A DNA stretch of 64,000 bases, taken from Nocardia amamiensis (GTDB taxonomy: Bacteria; Actinomycetota; Actinomycetes; Mycobacteriales; Mycobacteriaceae). Made by a program: the position numbers and the translations under genes. The number at the start of each line of letters is the position of its first letter. Positions within the stretch are counted from its first letter, which is position 1. Of this stretch, positions 9,188-17,471 are shown piece by piece. The notes under the pieces are model-generated. The model saw nothing but the letters and a program-made list of their open reading frames with translations, searched no databases and was not told where the DNA came from. The stretch spans positions 248,001 to 312,000 of the forward strand of contig NZ_JADLQX010000006.1 in the NCBI RefSeq assembly GCF_015477605.1, given 5' to 3'.

Positions 9188-10860
9188 CCGTGACCCACCA
9201 GCCGCCGACCGAGAACTCGGCGCGGCCGCCGCGCCAAGCCATGGCCGGCCGGGCCTGGGCGTTCGTGCGCAATACCTGGCGCGGACTCACCAGCATGCGC
9301 ACCGCCCTGGTGCTGCTGTTTCTGCTCGCGCTGGCCGCGATTCCCGGCGCGCTGCTGCCGCAGCGCAACCTCAATGAGCAGAAGGTGGCCCAGTACATCG
9401 CCGATCGGCCCGCGCTCGGTCCGTGGATGGACCGCTTCGAGCTGTTCGACGTGTTCTCCAGCTTCTGGTTCACCGCGATCTACGTCCTGCTTTTCATCTC
9501 GCTGGTCGGTTGCATCCTGCCGCGCACGCTCGATCACTACCGCGCTCTGCGCACGCCGCCGGTGCGGGCGCCACGCAACCTGACCAGGCTGCCGCACCAC
9601 TACTCCGGCCACGTCGCGCAGTCGCCCGGTGCGGTGATCGAGCACGCGCGGTCGCAGCTGCGCGGCTGGCGCACCGAGGTGCGGCCCGGCGACCGGGACG
9701 GCGAACTGGCGCTCTCGGCGGAGAAGGGCTACGCCCGCGAACTCGGCAATCTGGTGTTCCATCTCGCGCTGGTCGGGCTGTTGGTCGCCATCGCGGCGGG
9801 CAAACTGTTCGGCTACGAGGGCAGCGTCATCGTCCTGGCGAACAACGGTCCCGGATTCTGCACCACCTCGCCCGCGGTGTTCGACTCGTTCAAGGCGGGC
9901 AACGTCAACGACGGCACCGGCATGACCCCGATCTGCGTGCGGGTCAAGAACTTCCGGGCCGACTATCTGACCACCGGGCAGGCCGAGATGTTCACCGCTG
10001 ACCTGGCCTACCAGGCGGGCGAGGATCTGCGGACGAACACCTGGCAGGACACCCAGGTGCAGGTGAACCACCCGCTGCGCGTCGCCGGTGACCGGCTCTA
10101 CCTGCAGGGCCACGGCTACGCGCCGACCTTCACGGTCACTTTCCCCAATGGGCAGACGCGCACCGAGTCCATCCAATGGCGCCCGGACGACGCGTCGACG
10201 TTCCTGTCCAGCGGGGTGCTGCGGATCGACCCGCCCGGCGGCATGTACGCCACCGACGAGGAACGCCGCAAGAACCAGATCGCGATCGAGGGCCTGTTCG
10301 CGCCCACCGCCATGTTCCACGGATCGCTGCTGACCTCGGCGTTTCCCGCGATGAACGACCCGGCCGTCGCGGTCGACATCTATCGCGGCGACACCGGGCT
10401 GGACACCGGCAAGCCGCAGTCGCTGTTCGCGCTGGACCCCGAACAGGTCAAGCAGGGCAGGTTGACCAAGGAGGCCAGGGTCAATCTGCGTCCCGGCGAG
10501 TCGACCACACTGCCGAACGGCACCAAGGTCACCTTCGACGGCGCCCAAGAGTTCGTGAATTTGCAGGTCTCGCACGATCCCGCCCAGCAGTGGGTGCTGG
10601 TGAGCGCGCTGCTGATGATGGCAGGCCTGCTGGTCTCGCTGCTGATCAAGCGCAGGCGGATCTGGGTGCGGGTGTACCCGGCCGGCGACGAAGCCGGTAC
10701 CGTTGACAAACGACACACTGTAGTAGAGATGGGCGGGCTCGCCAGGACCGATCAGGCAGGCTGGGGCGACGAGTTCGACCGACTGCGCGCGCGCCTGCTC
10801 GACCAGCAGCCGGACGCCGATACCATCGCGGCGCGTGGCGCCGAGACCACGGGAGAGTGA
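9184..10860 (+). CDS. resB: Cytochrome c biogenesis protein ResB (Ccs1)
   Basis: 558 residues. ResB and the CcsA-type protein form the System II synthase that exports heme and ligates it to apocytochrome c on the outer face. Three N-proximal transmembrane helices are visible (LVLLFLLALAAIPGALLP, the FTAIYVLLFISLVGCILP stretch, and NLVFHLALVGLLVAIAAG), then a large extracytoplasmic domain (about 210-470) and a last helix at about 460-480 (LVSALLMMAGLLVSLLI). The LPQRN segment after helix one is typical. The stop lies three bases before the ccsB start. Confidence 0.95.
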   Translation: MTVTHQPPTENSARPPRQAMAGRAWAFVRNTWRGLTSMRTALVLLFLLALAAIPGALLPQRNLNEQKVAQYIADRPALGPWMDRFELFDVFSSFWFTAIYVLLFISLVGCILPRTLDHYRALRTPPVRAPRNLTRLPHHYSGHVAQSPGAVIEHARSQLRGWRTEVRPGDRDGELALSAEKGYARELGNLVFHLALVGLLVAIAAGKLFGYEGSVIVLANNGPGFCTTSPAVFDSFKAGNVNDGTGMTPICVRVKNFRADYLTTGQAEMFTADLAYQAGEDLRTNTWQDTQVQVNHPLRVAGDRLYLQGHGYAPTFTVTFPNGQTRTESIQWRPDDASTFLSSGVLRIDPPGGMYATDEERRKNQIAIEGLFAPTAMFHGSLLTSAFPAMNDPAVAVDIYRGDTGLDTGKPQSLFALDPEQVKQGRLTKEARVNLRPGESTTLPNGTKVTFDGAQEFVNLQVSHDPAQQWVLVSALLMMAGLLVSLLIKRRRIWVRVYPAGDEAGTVDKRHTVVEMGGLARTDQAGWGDEFDRLRARLLDQQPDADTIAARGAETTGE

Positions 10861-10862
10861 CC

Positions 10863-11828
10863 ATGCCGATCGACGAGACCATCGCCCGGTACAGCGATTT
10901 CGCGTTCAAGTCGGCGATCGTGGTGTACGCGCTGGTGCTGGTGCTGCTGATCTGGCAGTACGCGACGGCGCGCAGCCGCAAGGTCGCCGAGCGTGAATTG
11001 GTGACCGTCGGCGGCGGATCCACGCCGCAGGGGCCGGGGCGGGTCGCCGAGCCCGCGCGTACGCCGCTGTCCGAGCGGCTCGGCAACATGGCGTTCTCGG
11101 TGCTGATGGTCGCGATCGCGTTGCATGTGGGCTCGATGGTGTTGCGTGGCTTCGCGACTCATCGCTTCCCGTTGGGCAACATGTACGAGTTCGTCACCAT
11201 GGCGACGGCCGCCGCCGTGCTGGTGGGGCTGCTGTTCCTGCGCGAGCAGCGCTATCGCGCGATGTGGGCGTTCCTCTTGGTGCCGGTGCTGATTCTGCTG
11301 TTCCTCGCGGGCACCGTACTGTACGCCGACGCCGCGCCCGTGGTGCCCGCGTTGAAGTCGTTCTGGCTGCCCGTGCACGTCACCATCGTCAGTGTCGGCA
11401 GCGGCGTCTTCCTGTTCGCGGGCGTGGCCAGCATGCTGTTCCTGTACCGCCTGCGCCAGCCCGACGGCCAGGAGTCGAACAACCTCCTCGGCGCCATCGC
11501 CCGCCGCCTGCCCGACGCCCGCACCCTGGACCGCCTGGCCTACAAGGCCACCATCATCGGCTTCCCGCTGTTCGGCGCGGGCGTCATCCTGGGCGCCATC
11601 TGGGCCGAAGCCGCCTGGGGCCGCTTCTGGGGCTGGGACCCCAAGGAAACCTGCTCCTTCATCGCCTGGGTCCTCTACGCCGCCTACCTGCACGCCCGCG
11701 CCACCTCCGGCTGGCGCGACACCAAGGCCGCCTGGATCAACATCGCGGCTTTCGTCGCGATGTTGTTCAACTTGTTCATCATCAACATGGTGATCAGCGG
11801 GTTGCACAGCTATGCGGGACTCAACTAA
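10863..11828 (+). CDS. ccsB: Cytochrome c biogenesis protein CcsB/CcsA (heme handling)
   Basis: 321 residues with eight or so transmembrane helices. The tryptophan-rich heme-binding motif WGRFWGWDPKE is present, with conserved histidines in the flanking loops. It works with ResB to deliver heme. The ATG at 10863 has ggaga six bases upstream. The last 14 codons are attL of the integrated element, which restores the same C-terminus GLN-stop (ctcaactaa versus ctgaactag at the right junction). Insertion therefore left the protein intact. Confidence 0.95.
   Translation: MPIDETIARYSDFAFKSAIVVYALVLVLLIWQYATARSRKVAERELVTVGGGSTPQGPGRVAEPARTPLSERLGNMAFSVLMVAIALHVGSMVLRGFATHRFPLGNMYEFVTMATAAAVLVGLLFLREQRYRAMWAFLLVPVLILLFLAGTVLYADAAPVVPALKSFWLPVHVTIVSVGSGVFLFAGVASMLFLYRLRQPDGQESNNLLGAIARRLPDARTLDRLAYKATIIGFPLFGAGVILGAIWAEAAWGRFWGWDPKETCSFIAWVLYAAYLHARATSGWRDTKAAWINIAAFVAMLFNLFIINMVISGLHSYAGLN
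11777..11827. other. attL of the integrated element (3' end of ccsB)
   Basis: Matches 21196-21246 at 49 of 51 positions. The uninterrupted identical core is 35 bp (11787-11821), beginning atggtgatcagcgggttgca. The two differences flank the core. The sequence lies in the last codons of ccsB and directly beside the integrase gene, the classic arrangement for integration into the 3' end of a gene. Confidence 0.92.
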
Positions 11829-11874
11829 GAGGCGAAAAATAGGGTCTGAGCTGCACCGACATATTCTCCGCCGG

Positions 11875-13056
11875 TCATGAGTCCTCGGTGCCGTCGCGCT
11901 CGGTACGCAGTGAGTACGCAGCAGGATCCAGACGTTCCCGCAGAACATCCCCGACAGCGGTACGCGTGGACTCGTCGGCGTCCGGCCACAGATGCGTGTA
12001 GATGCCGAGCGTTGTCATGGGGCTACCGTGCCGCATCCGCGCCTGCACGACCTTCACGTCGGCGCCCTTGCTGATGAGAAGCGACGCGTAGTAGTGCCGG
12101 AGATCGTGGAAGCTGAACCCCTCGGGCAAGCCCGCGACTCCCGTCTTGGCCTCCCGGATGTGGCGGCCTAGTGTCCACGGCGACACCGGCTTGCCGAGTT
12201 GGTCGCACAGCAGATGGTCCCCTGGGAACTTCTCGACAGACGCGGACAGCAGTAGCGTCAGCTCGCGGGGGATCGGGATCGGCGCGTCGCTGGCTTTGGT
12301 CTTCAGCGGACGGTCCTTCCACTGCTGCTTCGGGTGGACGATGCCGCGGATGAAATCGACGTCGACCACCTTCAATTGGCTGACCTCGCCGATGCGGAGT
12401 CCGACGAAGGCACCGAGGAGGATCGCCACTTGGAGATGCTTGGGCAGTGCGTCATGGAGGGCCCAGATCTGCTCGGTGGTGGCGACGTAGACCTTCTGGC
12501 GTCCGGCCGTGGGGGAAGTTCTTCGCGAGCACGGGTTGCGCGCAAGCAGGCCGTCCTCGACAGCGTCGCCGAGGATCTGGGCGAGGCGGCTGTGCAGGCT
12601 GTAGACGTAGCTGTCGGCCCGGCCCTCGGCCTTGAGTTTCGCGATCCATGCCTTCACCATCGTCTGCCGGACCTGGGAGAGGGTGAAGTCTCCGAACTCG
12701 TTCTTGATGTGCTTGATGTGCTGCTTGGCCAGCTCGACCGTGCCGTCGCGGTTTCGGCCGTAGCTGCGGATCCATTCGTCGCACCACTGCTTGACGGTGC
12801 GCTGCGCGTCCCGCGGCGAGACATGCGTGCCCTGGACCAGGGTCGACATCTGTGTGTCCAGCCAGTCCTGCGCGTCGACCTTTTTGGCGAACCGCTTCGT
12901 GTGTTCGTTGCCAGCGTCGTCGACGTACCGGCCACGCCAGCGCTTCCCCTTACCGTGCAGCTTGGTCGGAACCTTCTCGGTGGTCCCGTCCTCCAAGCGC
13001 ACCTCCATGAACCACAGGTCTTCTACGCCAGAGCGGCGGTTACGGCGGGCGGTCAC
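11875..13056 (-). CDS. int: Tyrosine recombinase (phage integrase)
   Basis: 393 residues. An N-terminal arm-binding region (WRGRYVDDAGNEHTKRF) is followed by a SAM-like core-binding domain (about 75-175) and the catalytic domain. The full catalytic set is present: R221 (GAFVGLRIGE), a lysine near 252-254, H317 and R320 (FHDLRHYYAS), H343 (RMRHGSP) and nucleophile Y353 (TLGIYTHLW). It catalyses attP x attB recombination in the ccsB 3' end. The GTG start overlaps the repressor stop, so the two are one leftward operon. The 3' end of the gene contains one of the two 29-bp arm-type sites. Confidence 0.95.
   Translation of the reverse strand: MTARRNRRSGVEDLWFMEVRLEDGTTEKVPTKLHGKGKRWRGRYVDDAGNEHTKRFAKKVDAQDWLDTQMSTLVQGTHVSPRDAQRTVKQWCDEWIRSYGRNRDGTVELAKQHIKHIKNEFGDFTLSQVRQTMVKAWIAKLKAEGRADSYVYSLHSRLAQILGDAVEDGLLARNPCSRRTSPTAGRQKVYVATTEQIWALHDALPKHLQVAILLGAFVGLRIGEVSQLKVVDVDFIRGIVHPKQQWKDRPLKTKASDAPIPIPRELTLLLSASVEKFPGDHLLCDQLGKPVSPWTLGRHIREAKTGVAGLPEGFSFHDLRHYYASLLISKGADVKVVQARMRHGSPMTTLGIYTHLWPDADESTRTAVGDVLRERLDPAAYSLRTERDGTEDS
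11896..11924. other. Arm-type integrase site, left copy
   Basis: A 29-bp sequence identical to 21063-21091. It contains a doubled 8-mer gtacgcag separated by tga. It lies about 75 bp inside the left att core, within the last codons of int. Paired direct-repeat sites near both attachment cores are typical arm-type binding sites of tyrosine integrases. The assignment is inferred from position and repetition. Confidence 0.65.
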
Positions 13057-13631
13057 GACTCGGCAGCCTTGTCCGCCTCCAGGGCAGCCCTGCTGAGCGA
13101 GTCCACAGCAACGGCGCGCTGCCGCACCCAGTAGGCCACGGTCTTGGCGGCGTCTTCTAGACGCTCCTCGGCGTCGTTGATCGATTCCTCGTAGTTATCC
13201 ATCAACTCGCGCATTGACGACATCGACATCGGCTCCTCCTCTGGCCCCGGCCCGTAGAACACGGACAGCGCCGGGACTCCGAAGATCTGCGCGAGCGCCA
13301 CGGCCTCCGCGACTCGCAGCGGCCGTGTCCCGCGCTCGATTTTGGCGACCGTCGTCTGATGCATCTCGAAGCCGAAGTCGTTCAACTTGGCCGCCAGATC
13401 CTCCTGTGACCAGCTACGGGCCTTCCTCCACTGACGGACCCTTCCGCCGAACACCTGCTCGAACCACTCGAAGCTCGATCGCATTGCCTCCCTGTGGCGT
13501 TGCCGCTCCGGTTCATGTTCCGCCTCGAGCTTCTTTCGGTACTCCTCAAGCTCCTGCTCCCGGATCCTCTGCAGGGTCTCAGCGTGCTCCCGCATTTCCT
13601 CCGACAACGACGACTCGGATTCTTCAGCCAT
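13053..13631 (-). CDS. XRE-family repressor with N-terminal coiled coil
   Basis: 192 residues. Residues 1-50 are highly charged and helical, a probable coiled coil (LQRIREQELEEYRKKLEAEH). Residues about 62-118 form a helix-turn-helix (QWRKARSWSQEDLAAKLNDF, then TTVAKIERGTRPLRVAEAVAL). The C-terminal 70 residues form a second helical segment, probably for dimerisation. Its place between integrase and a divergent excisionase-type gene is that of a lysogeny repressor. The intergenic palindrome at 13721-13739 is its likely operator. No LexA-like autocleavage domain is seen, so induction probably does not follow RecA cleavage. Confidence 0.85.
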   Translation of the reverse strand: MAEESESSLSEEMREHAETLQRIREQELEEYRKKLEAEHEPERQRHREAMRSSFEWFEQVFGGRVRQWRKARSWSQEDLAAKLNDFGFEMHQTTVAKIERGTRPLRVAEAVALAQIFGVPALSVFYGPGPEEEPMSMSSMRELMDNYEESINDAEERLEDAAKTVAYWVRQRAVAVDSLSRAALEADKAAES

Positions 13632-13720
13632 GCCAACGCACTCTAAGCGCTACGCGCAGATTCGCAAAGCCCCTATAGCTTGCAAGTCGAATAGCCAACC
13701 GTTAACGTTGACAACGCAAG

Positions 13721-13739
13721 GCGCTTGAATCTCAAGCGC
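13721..13739. promoter_or_regulatory. Palindromic operator candidate in the divergent switch region
   Basis: gcgcttga-atc-tcaagcgc, a perfect 8-bp inverted repeat, lies between the repressor gene and the excisionase-like gene. Half-site-like sequences (cttgcaag, agcttgac) recur within 60 bp on both sides, and a ttgaca hexamer is at 13708-13713. Position and symmetry suggest binding by the repressor. This is inference. Confidence 0.5.
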
Positions 13740-13769
13740 ATAGAGCTTGACAACGGAGGGTCGCAACAC

Positions 13770-14021
13770 ATGGCATCGGATGCAACGCGTAGCCACGGGG
13801 ACTTCGCACAGCCAATTCGCGAGTACCTGACCACGCGAGAGGTCGCCGAAATGACCGGCATCGCGGAGGGCACATGGCGGTACTGGCGCCACAAGGACGA
13901 GGGGCCAGCATCGTTCACCCTGAATGGAAAGCGGGTTGTCTACCGCCGCAGCGAAATTGAGCGCTGGATAGCAGAGCAGGAGGCGGCTACGCGCCGGGGC
14001 GGCAGCCCCGAGGTGGCGTGA
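13770..14021 (+). CDS. MerR/AlpA-type excisionase-like DNA-binding protein
   Basis: 83 residues from ATG 13770, which has a ggaggg site nine bases upstream. The core (YLTTREVAEMTGIAEGTWRYWRHKDEGPASFTLNGKRVVYRRSEIERWIAEQ) is the winged-helix HTH_17/AlpA pattern used by excisionases and satellite activators. It is the first gene of the rightward, presumably lytic, operon and faces the repressor. Likely roles are recombination directionality and early gene activation. Which one cannot be told from sequence. Confidence 0.8.
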   Translation: MASDATRSHGDFAQPIREYLTTREVAEMTGIAEGTWRYWRHKDEGPASFTLNGKRVVYRRSEIERWIAEQEAATRRGGSPEVA

Positions 14022-14119
14022 AGGACGAACTACGCCGAGATGAAACGCAAGCAGTCCGGGGGCGGGGTAGGAGCCGCACCCGGACTGTCAGAACACCCGC
14101 CCAACCCAAAGAGGATGTC

Positions 14120-14491
14120 ATGGAAAATCCTATCAACCCTCAGCCCGGCGATCGGGTGCGTATCGCCGCGATCGACAAGTTCGGCCGGACCAACGGATCG
14201 GCGATGTTCGGCACCGTACTGCCGCAGAGCCACCACGACGGGCACGTGCGCGTGAAGGTGGACGGCATCTCCCGCCCGCTCGTGCTCGCTCGCTGGCGGC
14301 TGGAGATCGCCGAGCCGGAGCACGCGGACCTCAACCCCTTGCAGCTCGACGGGCACGCCTGCGTGCGCTGCGGTCGCGAGTACGGGCCCGGTTCCATCTC
14401 GGCGCCGGTCGACTACACCGAATCCGGGCGGCAACTGTTCGCCTGCGCGGACAACTGGGGCTGCTCCGCTGGCGAAGGCGGTGCACGGTGA
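14120..14491 (+). CDS. Small phage protein with zinc-ribbon-like C-terminus
   Basis: 123 residues from ATG 14120, with aaagagg upstream. A longer frame from GTG 14018 is less likely. The N-terminal half is a beta-rich segment (GDRVRIAAIDKFGRTNGSAMFGTVL... HVRVKVDGISRPLVLARWRLEI) resembling an SH3/KOW-like barrel. The C-terminal part has CVRCGREYG and CADNWGCS, spaced like a zinc ribbon. Unknown function; it overlaps the next gene by four bases in the early operon. Confidence 0.7.
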   Translation: MENPINPQPGDRVRIAAIDKFGRTNGSAMFGTVLPQSHHDGHVRVKVDGISRPLVLARWRLEIAEPEHADLNPLQLDGHACVRCGREYGPGSISAPVDYTESGRQLFACADNWGCSAGEGGAR

Positions 14492-14730
14492 TCCGGCAGT
14501 CGAACAGCTACAACGACCAGGTGAACGGCTCGATATGGGCTCGCGTCGATGACCGCGGCAAGACCATCGAGCGGATCGCCGCGGAAACCGGGATCAAGCC
14601 GGGCAGGCTTCTCGCCTACCGCGACGGGCGCAAGCCCTGGACGGTCAGGGACATCGAACTCGTCTGCCGCCGCTCGCTCGGCATCTCCGGCTGGTCTGTC
14701 CTGATCGGCGACTCGGAGGTGCGGACGTGA
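14488..14730 (+). CDS. Small HTH-like protein
   Basis: 80 residues from GTG 14488, overlapping both neighbours (GTGA). The segment RGKTIERIAAETGIKPGRLLAYRDGRKPWTVRDIELVCR has the helix-turn-helix spacing of small Cro/XRE-like proteins. It is followed by a short tail ending in GWSVLIGDSEVRT. It could be a Cro-like regulator or an accessory replication protein. Not identifiable further. Confidence 0.65.
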   Translation: MIRQSNSYNDQVNGSIWARVDDRGKTIERIAAETGIKPGRLLAYRDGRKPWTVRDIELVCRRSLGISGWSVLIGDSEVRT

Positions 14731-14996
14731 CATCCCCCGCCGTACAGCTGCGGCGTCGCGTGGCCGCTGCCCACCGCATGGAGGGCGGCGACCCGTGGCC
14801 GCGCGAACATGACGAGCTGCCGATCACCGCGGCGCAACTCACCGCGTGGGCGCACGCCGCAGCGCACATCCTCAGTGACGGTCTGACGCCGGTGGTACCG
14901 GTGGAAATCCTGCGCGCTCTGTGGCGATGCGGAGGTGAGGAACGCGATCTCGCCGTGCGCGTCGCCGAGACCGGAGGTGCCACAGCCGCCGCTTGA
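14727..14996 (+). CDS. Hypothetical satellite protein
   Basis: 89 residues from GTG 14727, coupled by GTGA overlap to the upstream gene. Mostly helical (LRRRVAAAHRMEG, AAQLTAWAHAAAHILSDG, ILRALWRCGGEERDLAVRVAE). No recognised motif. It is the last small gene before the primase-helicase, separated from it by 87 bp. Confidence 0.6.
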   Translation: MTSPAVQLRRRVAAAHRMEGGDPWPREHDELPITAAQLTAWAHAAAHILSDGLTPVVPVEILRALWRCGGEERDLAVRVAETGGATAAA

Positions 14997-15083
14997 CGCC
15001 TTACCCGACCAATCCCGCTGACTGACCGAATCGGCCCGCCTCCAACGTGCGGGGGCGGGCCGGTTCTGAAAGGAACATCCCGA

Positions 15084-17027
15084 GTGACCAATTCGAGCGA
15101 TTCGAGCCTAGCAGGGGAGGAAGAGTTCCCCGGCCCGTCCGAGCCGATGAAGGTAGCCCGGCGCCTGTACGAGAACTACCAGCACCAGGACACACCGACG
15201 CTCGTGGCGTGGCGTGGAGGGTGGATGCGATGGCGCGGCACCCACTGGGCCGAAGAGGACGCCGCCGCGCTGCGTAGCGACATCTACAAGGTTCTGGAGA
15301 ACGCCTTCTACGACGACGAGGAGAAGGGCGAGATCCTGGATTGGAGTCCGAACCGGAACAAGGTCGCGAACGTTATGGAAGCCATGGCCGCTATCGGACA
15401 CCTGTCCGGGAACATCGACCCGCCTTCCTGGCTCGACGGTACCCGCGTGCGCTCCGGTGTGATCGCCTGCCGCAACGGCCGTCTCGACGTGCGCACACGC
15501 GACCTGACCGGGCACGGACCCGACTTGTTCAACCTGGTCTCCGTCCCGTTCGACTTCGACCCTGACGCACCGAAACCCGCGGCGTGGCTGGAGTTCCTGA
15601 ACTCGGTATGGCCCGACGACCCTGAATCCGTTGCCCTGCTCCAGGAGTACACCGGGTACGTCCTGTCCGGCCGCACGGACATGCAGAAGATGTTGTTGTT
15701 GATCGGTCCGACCCGCAGCGGCAAGGGCACATACGCCCGTCTCCTGACCGCTCTCGTGGGCCGCGGGAACGCGGCGGGCCCGACGCTGGCCAGTCTCGGC
15801 ACGAACTTCGGTCTATCCCCCCTTCTGGGCAAGCCGCTCGCCGTGGTCGCCGATGCCCGCCTCGGTGACGGCAATGTCCGCACGGTGGTGGAGCGGCTGT
15901 TGAGCATTTCTGGCGAGGACATGTTGACCATCGACCGCAAGTTCAAAGAGCCCTGGACGGGCAAGCTGCCGACGCGGTTCGTGGTCCTGTCCAACGAGCT
16001 ACCGCGGTTCGGTGACGCGTCCGGCGCCATCGCCAACAGGTTCCTCGTCTTGCAGATGACCAGATCCTTTCTGGGCAAGGAAGACCGCGGTCTGGATGCC
16101 CGTCTGACCGCCGAGCTGCCCGGCATCCTGTCGTGGGCTCTCGATGGTCTTGACCGGCTGGTCCGCAACGGCAGGTTCACCGTTCCTTCGGCGTCGCAGG
16201 ACGCGACCACGTTGATGATGGATCTCGCCTCGCCGATCTCGGCGTTCGTCCGCGATTGCTGCGTGCGCGCCGCGTCCGCGCATGTGCAGTGCTCGACCCT
16301 GTACGAGGCATGGAAGACCTGGTGTGAAGACAACGGTCACCGGGCGGGCAGCGCGCCAGGGTTCAGCCGAGACCTGCGCGCAGCCGTGCCCGAACTGCTG
16401 ACCACCCGACCCAGGACAGACGAAAGCCGGGGGCGACGGTTCGAGCGAATTGGCCTGCGAACCGACAGGCCTGATCTGCTGAATAGGACCTTAAATGCAG
16501 AACCAAGCGGACCAAGCGGACCAGGCCAGGAAACCGCAGGTCAAACCATGTTCCCCGATGAGAGGGTAAGCGGACCAGAAGAACCGTCCCAATCCGGCGG
16601 TCCGCTAGGTGGTCCGCATGGGGAGCCAGAGAAACCGCAGGTCAAAGCTAGTGGTCCGCATGGTCCGCATGGAAGTGCATTTAAGGGTCTACTCGACAGC
16701 GAGGAAGGCAGCGCACAACCGCGCACCCCCGGCGCGAGACCAGGCCACTGGATCGGCAGCGGAGAACCCGTCGCCACCGTGACTTCGCTCGAACCAGGCA
16801 CGCCCGACCGACGCGACAAGGTACGCGGCTACCTGCTCGCCAGAGTCGGCAAAGCCAACGGTGACCTCGTGCCCCACGCCGCAATGCACCAATGCGTGTC
16901 CGGCAAGACCGGTGACCGCGCCCTAGTGCCGACAGTGCTCGCCGATCTCCTCGCAGAGGGCCTACTCATCTCCGACCAGGTACCGAACAAGCGCAAGGGC
17001 ACCGTCGGATACCGGATGGCAAGCTGA
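15084..17027 (+). CDS. D5-like primase-helicase (SF3) of the satellite
   Basis: 647 residues. The N-terminal 190 residues match the D5_N region of P4-alpha-like replicases. The SF3 helicase core carries Walker A GPTRSGKGT (208-216, K214), motif B LAVVADARLGD (252-262), the sensor FVVLSNELPRF (299-309) and an arginine finger in GAIANRFLVL. An archaeo-eukaryotic primase half is not obvious, so this may be helicase/initiator only. After residue about 465 comes a low-complexity linker (SGPSGPGQE..., SGPHGPHGS), then a winged-helix-like C-terminus (about 570-647). The linker is encoded by the iteron block at 16489-16686. It would unwind the element's own origin. GTG start with aagga upstream. Confidence 0.88.
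   Translation: MTNSSDSSLAGEEEFPGPSEPMKVARRLYENYQHQDTPTLVAWRGGWMRWRGTHWAEEDAAALRSDIYKVLENAFYDDEEKGEILDWSPNRNKVANVMEAMAAIGHLSGNIDPPSWLDGTRVRSGVIACRNGRLDVRTRDLTGHGPDLFNLVSVPFDFDPDAPKPAAWLEFLNSVWPDDPESVALLQEYTGYVLSGRTDMQKMLLLIGPTRSGKGTYARLLTALVGRGNAAGPTLASLGTNFGLSPLLGKPLAVVADARLGDGNVRTVVERLLSISGEDMLTIDRKFKEPWTGKLPTRFVVLSNELPRFGDASGAIANRFLVLQMTRSFLGKEDRGLDARLTAELPGILSWALDGLDRLVRNGRFTVPSASQDATTLMMDLASPISAFVRDCCVRAASAHVQCSTLYEAWKTWCEDNGHRAGSAPGFSRDLRAAVPELLTTRPRTDESRGRRFERIGLRTDRPDLLNRTLNAEPSGPSGPGQETAGQTMFPDERVSGPEEPSQSGGPLGGPHGEPEKPQVKASGPHGPHGSAFKGLLDSEEGSAQPRTPGARPGHWIGSGEPVATVTSLEPGTPDRRDKVRGYLLARVGKANGDLVPHAAMHQCVSGKTGDRALVPTVLADLLAEGLLISDQVPNKRKGTVGYRMAS
16489..16686. repeat. Iteron-like cluster with dyad layout inside the primase-helicase gene (candidate ori)
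   Basis: Seven copies of a 7-mer: three as gcggacc (starts 16507, 16516, 16570) and then four as its complement ggtccgc (starts 16599, 16611, 16653, 16662). The adjacent pairs are 9 bp apart. The 16-mer gaaaccgcaggtcaaa occurs directly repeated at 16530-16545 and 16631-16646. The block is framed by an 11-bp inverted repeat, ccttaaatgca at 16489-16499 and tgcatttaagg at 16676-16686. P4-type replicases bind iterons, so an origin read by the encoded helicase is plausible. Confidence 0.6.
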
Positions 17028-17047
17028 TGCGCGCCCTTCGCGCCGAA

Positions 17048-17084
17048 CACCGTGCGGTTGCTGACACCCGGCAACCGCACGGTG
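17048..17084 (+). terminator. Hairpin terminator after the primase-helicase gene
   Basis: A perfect 14-bp stem (caccgtgcggttgc paired with gcaaccgcacggtg) with a 9-nt loop, starting 21 bp after the stop codon. No U-tract follows, as is common in high-GC actinobacteria. Confidence 0.6.
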
Positions 17085-17471
17085 TCGGTACCCTGGGCAT
17101 CGCCTCCCAGACGCCCCGCAGCGCTCCCCTTCGGCATAGTGGCTCTGGCTGGCTACGGGTCTGGGGATCCTGGAGCCGCAGGTCAGCGACTCGGCCCACG
17201 CGAGTCGTTGACGGGCAGCGACAGGGCCAACACGAAAGCCCTGGTAGGGCATGGTTATTCGTTACACCCCCACCGCCATGTCTCCCATCGCGCCTGCTCC
17301 GCCCCCTTCGTCCTAGGCAAGCGACCCCCATTCGTTTTTCCCAAACCCATCGTCGCTGGTCAGGGCGTTGCGGGCTCTGGGCCTGGTCCTCCCGGCCTCC
17401 CTGGCTGCACGTTTCCCCTGGTCAGCGCGTCATACCGTTACGCGCCCCATCTAGCCGAGAGGACAGCAGAT
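17085..17471. other. 387-bp stretch without a credible gene
   Basis: Between the replication and capsid modules. A 151-codon frame from the ATG at 17027 covers it, but the hairpin lies inside that frame and its Arg/Ser/Pro-rich product looks like random high-GC translation. The stretch has pyrimidine-rich patches, unlike its coding neighbours. It could carry the late promoter and possibly a packaging site, but no motif proves either. Confidence 0.4.
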
